A stretch of 64,000 bases of DNA from Elusimicrobia bacterium GWA2_56_46. GTDB lineage: Bacteria; Elusimicrobiota; Elusimicrobia; Elusimicrobiales; UBA9959. The translations under genes were made by a program, and so were the position numbers. The stretch is from assembly GCA_001799575.1 (NCBI GenBank), contig MGTT01000021.1:1-64000 (forward strand), read 5' to 3'. Positions 1-7,878 of this stretch are shown here, piece by piece. Position 1 is the first letter of the stretch. Each line of letters begins with the position of its first letter. The notes beneath the pieces are model-generated. The model was given only the letters and a program-made list of their open reading frames with translations. It was not told where the DNA came from and did no database searches.

Positions 1-156
1 CCCGCCGGTCACACGTCACAGGTCACCAGCCAGTCACAGGTCACAAGTCACAAGTCACAAGTTGCGGAAACTGTAAGCCGGCCCGAACTGGCGCCAACGC
101 CGGTTTCCGCCCCTCAGCCCTCAGCCCCCATCCCTCATCCTTCAGCCTTAAACGAG
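1..156 (+). repeat. Left arm of a perfect 156-bp inverted repeat
   Basis: Bases 1-156 are the exact reverse complement of 419-574 (position i pairs with 575-i, checked base by base). The arm consists of low-complexity words (repeated GTCACAAGTCACAA and CCTCAGCC/CATCC units). It extends to the window edge, so its true outer limit is unknown. It encodes a Ser/Gln/Thr/Pro-rich linker in both orientations. Confidence 0.97.
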
Positions 157-534
157 GAATCGGTTAAGGCTGAGATCCTCGCCATGATCGCCGAGAAGAC
201 CGGCTACCCCACGGATATGCTGGAACTCGACCTCGACATGGAGGCCGATCTAGGTATCGACACCGTCAAACAGGCTGAGCTCTTCGCCGCCATTCGCGAG
301 CATTATGATATCCCGCGCAAGGAAAATCTCTCCCTAAAGGACTACCCTACCATCAGGCACTGCATTAAATTCGTCATGGACGAAAAAGGGGCCGCTGCGG
401 CCCCTGCCGTAAGCCGTACTCGTTTAAGGCTGAAGGATGAGGGATGGGGGCTGAGGGCTGAGGGGCGGAAACCGGCGTTGGCGCCAGTTCGGGCCGGCTT
501 ACAGTTTCCGCAACTTGTGACTTGTGACTTGTGA
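1..534 (+). CDS. Acyl-carrier-protein domain of a type I PKS/PUFA-type synthase, partial and reversed relative to its synthase
   Basis: The frame is open from base 1, so the start lies outside the window or has been lost. It reads a Ser/Thr/Gln/Pro linker (codons 1-52), then a carrier-protein domain (about bases 157-405) with the helix-II signature [11 protein letters not shown], and then an antisense reading of the linker up to a stop at 532-534. Carrier domains normally have Ser at the phosphopantetheine site (DS); here the codon at 262-264 is ACC, Thr. The same linker ends the synthase on the opposite strand. Flipping 157-418 would join this ACP in frame to that synthase. As it stands the segment is probably not a functional free-standing protein; the last ~40 residues are clearly antisense. 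Confidence 0.7.
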   Translation, partial: PAGHTSQVTSQSQVTSHKSQVAETVSRPELAPTPVSAPQPSAPIPHPSALNEESVKAEILAMIAEKTGYPTDMLELDLDMEADLGIDTVKQAELFAAIREHYDIPRKENLSLKDYPTIRHCIKFVMDEKGAAAAPAVSRTRLRLKDEGWGLRAEGRKPALAPVRAGLQFPQLVTCDL

Positions 535-3500
535 CCTGTGACTGGCTGGTGACCTGTGACGTGTGACCGGCGGGCGCGGCGCCCGCCATAGCCGGTTCCC
601 TTACCGGCGTATGGGGCGCCTTTCCGGCGGTTTTTTTATCCTTGATCCTCAGCGTATTTAAAGTTACTTCCAGTTCCGGATGTTCTTCTCCCGAGATCTC
701 CTTCAGCCAGTCCGTGTGCCTGGCCTGGTTGTCTATCCTGGGTTCTCCTTCTTTCCAGACCCGTTCGGTGAAAGACATCGCCATGTGCGAGCCGAAGCCG
801 GCCGCGAAACGCAGGACATACTGCAGGTCGTACTTCCCGCCCTGTGAGAGCGTGATGCCGGACAGTTCCGGATCCGGCTCTTTGTAGTTGGCTATAGGCG
901 GTATAATGCCCGTGTTCAGAGCGCGTATGGATACCACTTCTTCCAGCGAAGAGCCCATCGTGTGCCCGGTAAAACCTTTTACGTTGCTGATGATCACGTC
1001 CCGTGCATGGGTTCCGAAAGCCTTTTTCAGGGCCTTGACCTCGGCCGAGGCGCTGCCGCCCCTCGCGGGCGTATAAGTTTCGTGCGACATGAAGAAAGTC
1101 TTCGCGGCGAACCGGCTCTTGTCCAGGCCGTAGACATCCTCCACTCTCCTTATAAATCTCTCCATCACGGCCGCCACGTGGTCGGTGTCCAGTCTGCTTA
1201 CATGGTAGGCGCTGTTGGCGGATTCGGTCAGCAGCAGGCGTGCGAGCGGTTTCATGCCCCGGCCTTTGACCAGCGTCTCGTCCTCTAGTACCATGCCTAC
1301 CGCGGCGGCGCCTACTATCAGGCCGTCCCTCCTCCGGTCGAACGGCAGGGCGGCGTCCGAGACATTTTCTTTGGTCGAGGCCGTGCCGGAGGCCAGAAAT
1401 CCGGGCATGGTCCATTCCTGGACGACGCCGCTTGTGATATCGTCTGCGGCTATTATCACGACCCTCTTCGCCTTGCCCGCCCTTATCCAGCATTCGGCGG
1501 TATGCACGGCCTGGGTGGTGGAGGCGCAGGCCGCGCTTATATGCATCGCCGGGCCTTTTGCGCCGACCCACTGCGCGAACTGGCTGTCCGCTATGGGTAT
1601 CACTTTCATCAGGAAGTTCTGGCTGAAAGCATAAATGTCTTTCTCTTCCGCTGCGCGGGTCTTATCGAAGTTCTGCTCCATCCAGGCCCTGAGCGCGGCC
1701 CTGTTTTTTGGATTTTCCAGTTTGCCTATGATGTTGTCGTAGACTTCCCACATCTGGGCCGCCGTTTTGCCGCGGTATTTGTAATTGAAATAACCGGCGA
1801 CTTCGCTTATCAGGGATTCCAGGATTGGGAAAGCGGAAGCGAAGATTACGCCCGTTTCGTTCGCCAGCGCTTCCGGCAGCGCCCACTTTTCGGGCAGGTA
1901 GCCGCCGGTGGTGGTTTTTTTGTAGTAATGGATCAGCGGAATGCCCGCATCTTTGAGCGCCAGTATTCCCGCGGCCACGGCCATTTTGAAGGTAGAGTCC
2001 AGCGCTTTGGCGATGTTGTTGGGGACGCCGAATTCCTTCTCGATGTCGAACTGCCCCTTGCGCGCGGAGAGTTTTATGGCCTGATCCGCCGAATCTATTT
2101 TCGCGATGCTGTGGTTGCCGGTCGGCGATTTGATCACGCGGATGATGTTCTTGTCTATCTGCTTCTCGCGCCAGTCCATGGGGATGGGCTCGATCATGTT
2201 TTTCCCGGCCAGGATCTCGTCCAGATTATGCTCGCGGAAAAGTTTGTCCCAGGTGCCCGGGGCGCCTCCGGCTATCCCGGAGACGGCGATATTGTTGAAG
2301 TTAAACCCATAGCGGGCGGCGAACGCCGCGTTCGCAGTGGTCAGTGGTGAGTGGTCAGTGTTCAGTGCTGAGTTGGCGGATGAAACGTTTTCTCGTTCTT
2401 CCCCCGCTGTCCACTGGCCACTGTTCACCGACCACTGCAGATAGTACGGATTGAAGAACCCGCCGCCCTGCTCCGGGTGTTTCCCTTTCCAGTCCAGGTC
2501 GAAGCCCAGGGCCATGAGGTTCGCGAGCAGATCGTTGAATTCGGTTATGCCGCCGCGCTTGGGATGGTTCGAGGATAGTATGGTGATACCGGTCTTATCC
2601 TTAAAAGTGGAAGCCGCGAAAGCGCTCAGGACGCGCTTGGGGCCGCATTCTATAAAGGTGCGCACACCGTCCGCGTACATGCGTTCCAGCTGTTTTATGA
2701 ATTCCACGGGGCTTGTCATCTGTTTGAGCAGCAGGTCGTAGGTGCCCTGTTTGTCGGCCGGAAAATAATCCGCGGTTACGTTGGACAGGAGCGGAATGGT
2801 CCATGGCGAGGTCGGTATATTTTCCAGGAATTTCCTGTAAGGCCCGATGGCGGGTTCTATGATGGCGGAATGGAAAGCGTGGGAAACGGCTATCTCCTGG
2901 GCCTGCACGCCCAGCGACACGAACAGCTCAACGGCTTTTTCCACGGCGCTCCGCTCTCCGGCGATGACGGTCTGCAGCGGGCAGTTCTTGTTGGCGCAGA
3001 TCACGTAGCCGTCTATCTTTTTAAGTTCCCGATCCACTTTGTCCGCGGGCCAGCCGATGGAAGCCATTTTGCCCGGATCTTTCACTTTCACGCTGGACAT
3101 TTCCTTGGCCCGGCTGGTGACGGCGCGCAGGCCGTTCTCAAGCGTGAACACTCCGGCCGCCGCCGCGGCGGCGTATTCGCCCAGGCTGTGGCCGATGACC
3201 ATGTCAGGCTTTATGCCGAATGAGGTCAGCAGGCGGAACATGGCCATGTCGGCCGTCATCATGGCCGGCTGGGTCATCTGGGTCTGCTTGATGGCGTTTT
3301 CCCGTTTCTCAAGTTCCTCTTTGGATTCGCCGGGTTTGGACCAGAGCGTATCGGTGAGGTTAACGCCGATCATCTTTTCAAGTATGCGGTCGGCTTCATC
3401 AAAAGTGGCCTGCACCACCTCGTATTTGGCGGCCAGGTCGCGCATCATGTCCACGTACTGCGAGCCCTGCCCGGGAAACAGGAAGCCGATCTTCGCGTCG

Positions 3501-5320
3501 TGCTTCTTGCGCCTGAAGGTGTAGACGCCCTTGAGCCTGAAGTTCAGCGGAGGGTTGTCCCAGGTCTCCGGTTTTGCGTTGGCGTTCAGAAATTCTATCT
3601 TCTCCCGCAGGTCGGCCGGGGTTTTGGCGACTATGGAGACGCCCCATCCCTGCTGCGGCTTTGCGTTGGCAGATTGGGCGAAAAGAGCTATGGGGTAAGT
3701 CTCAGGCCAGCGGCTGAAAGTGGAGGCGGAGAGAGCTTTCGCTTCGGCCATGACGGCCTGGGGCGTGGCCGCGGTGAAAGTAATCGCCTCGCCCTGGAGG
3801 CCGGAGAACGGCGTCTTGGGGTTTTCCACAACTGAGGCGTGGCTAGTGGCTTGCGACTCGTGGCTCGTAACCGGCAACTGCCGGCTTCCGGCTTCTGACT
3901 TCCGGCTTCTGACTTCTGCCGGCTGCCCCGCGTACTCTTCCATGGTCACGTGGAAGTTGGTGCCTCCGAAACCGAAAGAAGACACATTGGCCCTTCTTAT
4001 GCCGTCGGTTTTCTCCCAGGGCTCGGCCTTGGTTATCACCCTGAACAGGTTCAGATCTATGCCGGGATTGGGTTTGGCATAATTGATGGAGGTAGGAAGG
4101 ATCTTATGGTGCAGGGCTAAAGCCGTTTTCACCAGGCTGACGGCGCCGGCCGCCGCCTTGGCGTGGCCTATCTGGGATTTGACCGAGGTGAGCCCCAGTT
4201 TTTTGCCCGGTTTTATGTGGGATCCGAAGATGTCCTTTAGCGCTTCCACTTCCGCGGCGTCGCCCACCCTGGTGGCCGTGCCGTGGGCTTCCACGAAATC
4301 CACTTCACCGGGGCCGTAATCCACCTGTGCGAAAGCGTTTTCGATGGCCATTTTCTGGCCCTTGGGGTTGGGGGCCGTGATGCCCTTTCCTTTTCCATCC
4401 GAAGAGGCGCCCACGGAATTTATCAGGGCGTAGATCTTGTCGCCGTCCCTCACCGCGTCGGAATACCTTTTCAGGATGTAGACCGCCACGGCTTCGGCCA
4501 TGACGAAACCGTTGGCCCGCTCGTCAAAGGAGTAGGAGCCGTCCGCGGACAGCGCGCCTATCTTGCAGAACTTGACGAAAGCGGGGGCGGACATCATCTC
4601 GTCCGCGCCGCCTGTAACCGCCATGTCGAACTTGCCCGAACGCAGGCCCATCACGGCGTAGTCCAGGGCAGCCAGGGAGGAGGCGCAGGCGGCGTCCATG
4701 GTCATATTGGGGCCGTTGAGATTGAAGACGTTGGCTATCCTGCCGGCGGTGACGTTCGAAAGCTCTCCGGGCATGGTGTCTTCGGTGATCTTAATTATGT
4801 TTTGGTCTATCTGGCCCTCGTATTCCTCCAGGAGGGCTTTCTGCTGGGAGGCCGTGAGTCCGGCGTAGGTGCCGGTTTTTTTAAGGAGATCTTCATTAAA
4901 GAACTTATAAACGCGAAAGTCGGTAAGCTCCTTGCGCATGGCGCCCATGGCGTTGCCTATAACGGCCGCGGTCATCCTGGGATCGAATGGTTTCTTGTCA
5001 TAGCCGGAATCTTCAAACGCCATGCGTACGGCCTCTATGGTCATCTGCTGGAGGCGCGAGATCTGCGCGGCAGTCTGGGGCGGGATCTTGTACCGTATCG
5101 GGTCGAACGTGAAGTCCTTGATGAAGCCGCCTATCTTGGAATAGGTCTTGTCGGCGGCCTTGTGGTCTTCGGAGTAGTAGAGCCGCCAGTCCCAGCGGTC
5201 TTTGGGAACCTCGCTGACGCAGTTCTTTCCGGAAGTGATATTCTTCCAAAATTGGTCTTTATTGGGGGCGTCCGGGGCTATTATTCCCAGGCCGACTATC
5301 GCTATTTTCTCAGAGTTCAT
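374..5320 (-). CDS. Type I polyketide/PUFA-synthase-like protein, KS-AT-KS, truncated before its ACP
   Basis: Iterative acyl-chain synthase. Domains in order: ketosynthase 1 (about residues 1-465; Cys212 in DACASSLAA, His346 in HGTAT, His386 in QIGHAKAA), acyltransferase (about 605-920; GQGSQ and Ser712 in GHSLGEY), and a second ketosynthase (about 1010-1540; Cys1265 in AACASTTQA, the HGT motif replaced by SHETYTPARGG, then GFTGHTMGS). The domains are separated by low-complexity linkers. The ATG has GAGG 10 bases upstream. The C-terminus runs through the inverted-repeat linker and then into antisense ACP sequence before a stop, so the carrier domain is missing from the reading frame. KS-AT plus ACP is the layout of PfaA/HglE-type secondary-lipid synthases; the product is unknown. 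No KR or DH is visible in the window. Confidence 0.85.
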   Translation of the reverse strand: MNSEKIAIVGLGIIAPDAPNKDQFWKNITSGKNCVSEVPKDRWDWRLYYSEDHKAADKTYSKIGGFIKDFTFDPIRYKIPPQTAAQISRLQQMTIEAVRMAFEDSGYDKKPFDPRMTAAVIGNAMGAMRKELTDFRVYKFFNEDLLKKTGTYAGLTASQQKALLEEYEGQIDQNIIKITEDTMPGELSNVTAGRIANVFNLNGPNMTMDAACASSLAALDYAVMGLRSGKFDMAVTGGADEMMSAPAFVKFCKIGALSADGSYSFDERANGFVMAEAVAVYILKRYSDAVRDGDKIYALINSVGASSDGKGKGITAPNPKGQKMAIENAFAQVDYGPGEVDFVEAHGTATRVGDAAEVEALKDIFGSHIKPGKKLGLTSVKSQIGHAKAAAGAVSLVKTALALHHKILPTSINYAKPNPGIDLNLFRVITKAEPWEKTDGIRRANVSSFGFGGTNFHVTMEEYAGQPAEVRSRKSEAGSRQLPVTSHESQATSHASVVENPKTPFSGLQGEAITFTAATPQAVMAEAKALSASTFSRWPETYPIALFAQSANAKPQQGWGVSIVAKTPADLREKIEFLNANAKPETWDNPPLNFRLKGVYTFRRKKHDAKIGFLFPGQGSQYVDMMRDLAAKYEVVQATFDEADRILEKMIGVNLTDTLWSKPGESKEELEKRENAIKQTQMTQPAMMTADMAMFRLLTSFGIKPDMVIGHSLGEYAAAAAAGVFTLENGLRAVTSRAKEMSSVKVKDPGKMASIGWPADKVDRELKKIDGYVICANKNCPLQTVIAGERSAVEKAVELFVSLGVQAQEIAVSHAFHSAIIEPAIGPYRKFLENIPTSPWTIPLLSNVTADYFPADKQGTYDLLLKQMTSPVEFIKQLERMYADGVRTFIECGPKRVLSAFAASTFKDKTGITILSSNHPKRGGITEFNDLLANLMALGFDLDWKGKHPEQGGGFFNPYYLQWSVNSGQWTAGEERENVSSANSALNTDHSPLTTANAAFAARYGFNFNNIAVSGIAGGAPGTWDKLFREHNLDEILAGKNMIEPIPMDWREKQIDKNIIRVIKSPTGNHSIAKIDSADQAIKLSARKGQFDIEKEFGVPNNIAKALDSTFKMAVAAGILALKDAGIPLIHYYKKTTTGGYLPEKWALPEALANETGVIFASAFPILESLISEVAGYFNYKYRGKTAAQMWEVYDNIIGKLENPKNRAALRAWMEQNFDKTRAAEEKDIYAFSQNFLMKVIPIADSQFAQWVGAKGPAMHISAACASTTQAVHTAECWIRAGKAKRVVIIAADDITSGVVQEWTMPGFLASGTASTKENVSDAALPFDRRRDGLIVGAAAVGMVLEDETLVKGRGMKPLARLLLTESANSAYHVSRLDTDHVAAVMERFIRRVEDVYGLDKSRFAAKTFFMSHETYTPARGGSASAEVKALKKAFGTHARDVIISNVKGFTGHTMGSSLEEVVSIRALNTGIIPPIANYKEPDPELSGITLSQGGKYDLQYVLRFAAGFGSHMAMSFTERVWKEGEPRIDNQARHTDWLKEISGEEHPELEVTLNTLRIKDKKTAGKAPHTPVREPAMAGAAPAGHTSQVTSQSQVTSHKSQVAETVSRPELAPTPVSAPQPSAPIPHPSALNEYGLRQGPQRPLFRP
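419..574 (-). repeat. Right arm of the 156-bp inverted repeat
   Basis: This is the exact reverse complement of 1-156, with a 262-bp spacer (157-418) carrying the ACP domain. On the minus strand it encodes the last in-frame linker of the KS-AT-KS synthase. The next base pair outward (157/418) no longer matches. Confidence 0.97.
2337..2440. repeat. Word-like low-complexity repeat in a PKS linker
   Basis: Permuted copies of GTGGTCAGTG/TTCAGTGCTGAG and, in opposite sense, CCACTGTTCACC/CCACTGGCC words. It lies in frame in the linker between the AT and the second KS, translated as a Ser/Asn/Thr/Gln-rich stretch. Confidence 0.75.
3836..3935. repeat. Word-like low-complexity repeat in the KS1-AT linker
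   Basis: Tandem imperfect words GGCTTCTGACTTCC, CGTGGCTCGTAAC and CGGCTTCC. They are in frame in the linker between KS1 and AT of the synthase and encode a Ser/Arg/His-rich stretch unlike the surrounding domains. Confidence 0.75.
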
Positions 5321-5444
5321 TGCGGATAACCTCGCTCATGGAGTATTTTGCCGAAAAAGTGAGGAAAAACGATCCTAGGGATCCCAGGTAAAGGAGAGTA
5401 GGCTGTCATTGTATATGTCAATTATATTAAAAAAAGAGGTTTTT

Positions 5445-5453
5445 TGCTAGAAT
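5445..5453 (+). promoter_or_regulatory. Extended -10 promoter element of cydA
   Basis: The sequence is TGCTAGAAT, an extended -10 (TGnTANNNT). It ends 8 bases before the cydA ATG at 5462, so transcription would start at or next to the start codon. No -35 match at normal spacing is evident, as expected for extended -10 promoters. Position is seen; activity is inferred. Confidence 0.45.
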
Positions 5454-5461
5454 TTGCGGGT

Positions 5462-6775
5462 ATGATGGATGTTCTCGCTTTAAGCAGGCTGCAATTCGCG
5501 GTCACGGCCATGTTCCACTTCCTCTTCGTTCCTCTGACGCTGGGCCTGTGCCTGCTGGTCGCCTGGATGGAGACCGTATATGTCCGGACCGGGGACGCGG
5601 ATCATCTGCGGATGGCCCGGTTCTGGGGCAAACTGTTCCTGATAAATTTCGCCCTGGGCGTGGTTACCGGTCTCACGCTGGAGTTCCAGTTCGGGACTAA
5701 CTGGGCCCGCTACGCCGCTTATGTAGGGGACGTTTTCGGGGCGCCGCTGGCCATAGAGGCCCTGGCGGCTTTTTTCCTGGAATCCACTTTCCTGGCGGTC
5801 TGGATCTTCGGCTGGAACCGGATCTCACCGAGAGCGCACGCCGCGGCCATGTGGCTTGTGTCTCTCGGAGTTAATATGTCGGCCCTTTGGATCATCCTCG
5901 CCAACGGCTGGATGCAGCATCCTGTAGGCCACATAATCTCCGGCGGCCGCGCCGAGATGACGGATTTCGCGGCCCTCGCTTTCAATTATCACGCCTGGCT
6001 GCAATTCTTTCACACCATTTTCGCCGGCTATGTTGTCGCCGGCTTCTTCGTTATGGGGATTTCGGCCTGGCATCTGCTGAAAAAGAACGAGACCGTCTTC
6101 TTCAAAAAATCTTTCAGGGCCGCCGCCGTTTTCAGTTTCGCTTCTTCCCTGGCGCTTTTCGGCGCCGGAGACTTCAGCGGCGTTTCGGTGGCGGAGCTTC
6201 AGCCGGCTAAATTCGCGGCGATGGAGTCCGTCTGGGAGACCCGGAGCTCCGCTCCTTATATCCTGCTGACCGTGCCGGATCCCGCGAATGAAAAGAATTC
6301 CGTTGAGGCGCTCAAAATCCCGTATCTGCTGAGCCTTATGGCTTTTCACCGGCCGGATTCGGAAGTAAAGGGACTTAAGGATTTTCCCGCCGCCGACAGG
6401 CCGCCGGTTCTGCCTGTTTTTTTAAGTTTCAGGACTATGATCGCCCTGGGGATGCTCTTTATATTCCTTTCCGGTCTGGCGGTCTGGTTCTCCAAAAAGG
6501 ATCTGTTGGAAGCCCGCCCCCGGTTCCTTAAAATAATGCTTTACGCTATCCCCCTCCCGTATATAGCGATCCAGCTCGGCTGGCTGGTAACCGAAGTCGG
6601 CCGCCAGCCCTGGCTGGTCTATGGGCTGATGCGTACTTCAGAAGGAGTTTCCGCGTCGCTTTCCGCCGGCCAGGTCCGGGTTTCATTGGCCGGCCTTGTC
6701 GCTCTGTATACCGCCCTCGGCGCGCTGGACGTCTATCTGCTGGCCGGAACCGCGCGCAAGGGACCGGAGGCGTAG
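5462..6775 (+). CDS. cydA: Cytochrome bd ubiquinol oxidase subunit I
   Basis: Quinol-oxidising, heme-bearing subunit of the high-affinity terminal oxidase in the inner membrane. The N-terminus SRLQFAVTAMFHFLFVPLTL matches the family, and with this ATG the heme-ligand His falls at residue 19 exactly as in E. coli CydA, which supports the start at 5462 over an upstream TTG. GRQPW is present near residue 385. At 437 aa it is a short-Q-loop form (E. coli is about 520). It is followed 4 bases later by cydB. An extended -10 element ends 8 bases before the ATG and no Shine-Dalgarno is obvious, so the message may be leaderless. Confidence 0.95.
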   Translation: MMDVLALSRLQFAVTAMFHFLFVPLTLGLCLLVAWMETVYVRTGDADHLRMARFWGKLFLINFALGVVTGLTLEFQFGTNWARYAAYVGDVFGAPLAIEALAAFFLESTFLAVWIFGWNRISPRAHAAAMWLVSLGVNMSALWIILANGWMQHPVGHIISGGRAEMTDFAALAFNYHAWLQFFHTIFAGYVVAGFFVMGISAWHLLKKNETVFFKKSFRAAAVFSFASSLALFGAGDFSGVSVAELQPAKFAAMESVWETRSSAPYILLTVPDPANEKNSVEALKIPYLLSLMAFHRPDSEVKGLKDFPAADRPPVLPVFLSFRTMIALGMLFIFLSGLAVWFSKKDLLEARPRFLKIMLYAIPLPYIAIQLGWLVTEVGRQPWLVYGLMRTSEGVSASLSAGQVRVSLAGLVALYTALGALDVYLLAGTARKGPEA

Positions 6776-6779
6776 GGCT

Positions 6780-7802
6780 ATGGATTACGCTAAATTGTGG
6801 TTTGCCCTTTGGGGAATCTTGTGGGCGGTATATTTCGCGCTGGACGGCTTTGACCTTGGGGTGGGGATGGTTTGGCGCGCCGTGGCGCGTACCGAAGAAG
6901 AAAAAAGCGGCGCGGCCGCCTCCATTTTCCCTTTCTGGGACGGCAACGAGGTCTGGCTGGTGGCCGCGGGCGGCATCACTTTCGCCGCGTTCCCCGGCGC
7001 CTACGCGGCCATGTTCAGTTGGTTTTATTCCGCCATGTTCCTGGCTCTTTTCGGCCTCATTCTTCGCGGGGTCTCGCTTGAATTTATGCGTAAGGCGCCC
7101 GGCACCCGTCTCAAAGCCCTCCTGGAGGCCGGTTTTACGGCCGGCAGTTTTCTGCCCGCCCTTGTCTTCGGTATCGCGTTCGGCAATATTTTCAGAGGGC
7201 TGCCGTCGGGGCCCTCCGGGTATGAGGGAAATTTACCGGGTCTTATAAATTCCTACAGTCTGTTGTTCGCGGCCCTGTTTGCCTCGCTGTTCGCGTTCCA
7301 CGGATCTCTTTGGCTCTCTTTCAAAACCAGCGGCCCCCCCTCCGCGCGCGCATCGGCGCTCGCGAAAAAACTTTGGAACGCGGCGGCTGTTCTGGTCGCG
7401 GCGGTTTTTATATACAGCGCTTTTGACACGGCCCTTTATAATAATTATTTTAACAGGAAACACCTGTTTGTGATACCGTTGCTCTGCGTCATTTCTCTGG
7501 CCGCCGCGCGGTTCCTGGCGGCCAGGCGTCCGGCCGCGGCTTTTGCCTGTTCCATGGCCGCCATCGCGTCGCTTCTGGTTTCCGGTTTTATCGGTATTTA
7601 TCCCGAGCTCCTGCCGTCGCGGCTGGACCCGGTTTACAGCGTGACTATTTTTAATTCCGCTTCCGGCCCCTATACCCTGAAGATCATGGCCCGGGCGGCG
7701 GCGTTATTCCTCCCCCTTATCATGGCCTACCAGTTCTGGGTCTACCGCCTTTTCCACTCCCCCCTGAACCCGGAAGAACTAAAAAAAAGCGGCATCTATT
7801 AA
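6780..7802 (+). CDS. cydB: Cytochrome bd ubiquinol oxidase subunit II
   Basis: Second core subunit of the bd oxidase. The N-terminus WFALWGILWAVYFALDGFDL is diagnostic for CydB, and the 340-aa protein has about eight to nine hydrophobic segments, the usual size. The ATG at 6780 follows the cydA stop by 4 bases, so the two are translated as a coupled pair. No CydX-like small subunit is visible downstream; the transcript appears to end at the terminator just after the stop. With the FNR-like regulator elsewhere in the window, the oxidase suggests microaerobic respiration or oxygen scavenging. Confidence 0.95.
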   Translation: MDYAKLWFALWGILWAVYFALDGFDLGVGMVWRAVARTEEEKSGAAASIFPFWDGNEVWLVAAGGITFAAFPGAYAAMFSWFYSAMFLALFGLILRGVSLEFMRKAPGTRLKALLEAGFTAGSFLPALVFGIAFGNIFRGLPSGPSGYEGNLPGLINSYSLLFAALFASLFAFHGSLWLSFKTSGPPSARASALAKKLWNAAAVLVAAVFIYSAFDTALYNNYFNRKHLFVIPLLCVISLAAARFLAARRPAAAFACSMAAIASLLVSGFIGIYPELLPSRLDPVYSVTIFNSASGPYTLKIMARAAALFLPLIMAYQFWVYRLFHSPLNPEELKKSGIY

Positions 7803-7826
7803 AAAAAGGTGCCTGGCACCTTTTTT
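7802..7826 (+). terminator. Rho-independent terminator after cydAB
   Basis: AAAAAAGGTG, a 5-base loop, then CACCTTTTTT: a 10-bp perfect stem ending in a T-run, directly after the cydB stop. It is symmetrical, so it could work in both directions. The GGTGCC/GGCACC core resembles the hairpin repeat family at 10.8 and 11.8 kb. Confidence 0.8.
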
Positions 7827-7878
7827 GTTGTGCGGTTCTGCGGTTTTATATTAATATATATTTTCATATGGAGGGCGG

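Noticed and set aside
636-5329. Long open frames overlapping the PKS in other frames (for example 1502-2350 plus, 636-1571 minus, 4283-5329 plus)
   Set aside because: They lie over strongly recognisable KS and AT domains, have Arg/Gly/Pro-rich or His-rich compositions and no family features. They are expected by-products of GC-rich coding DNA.
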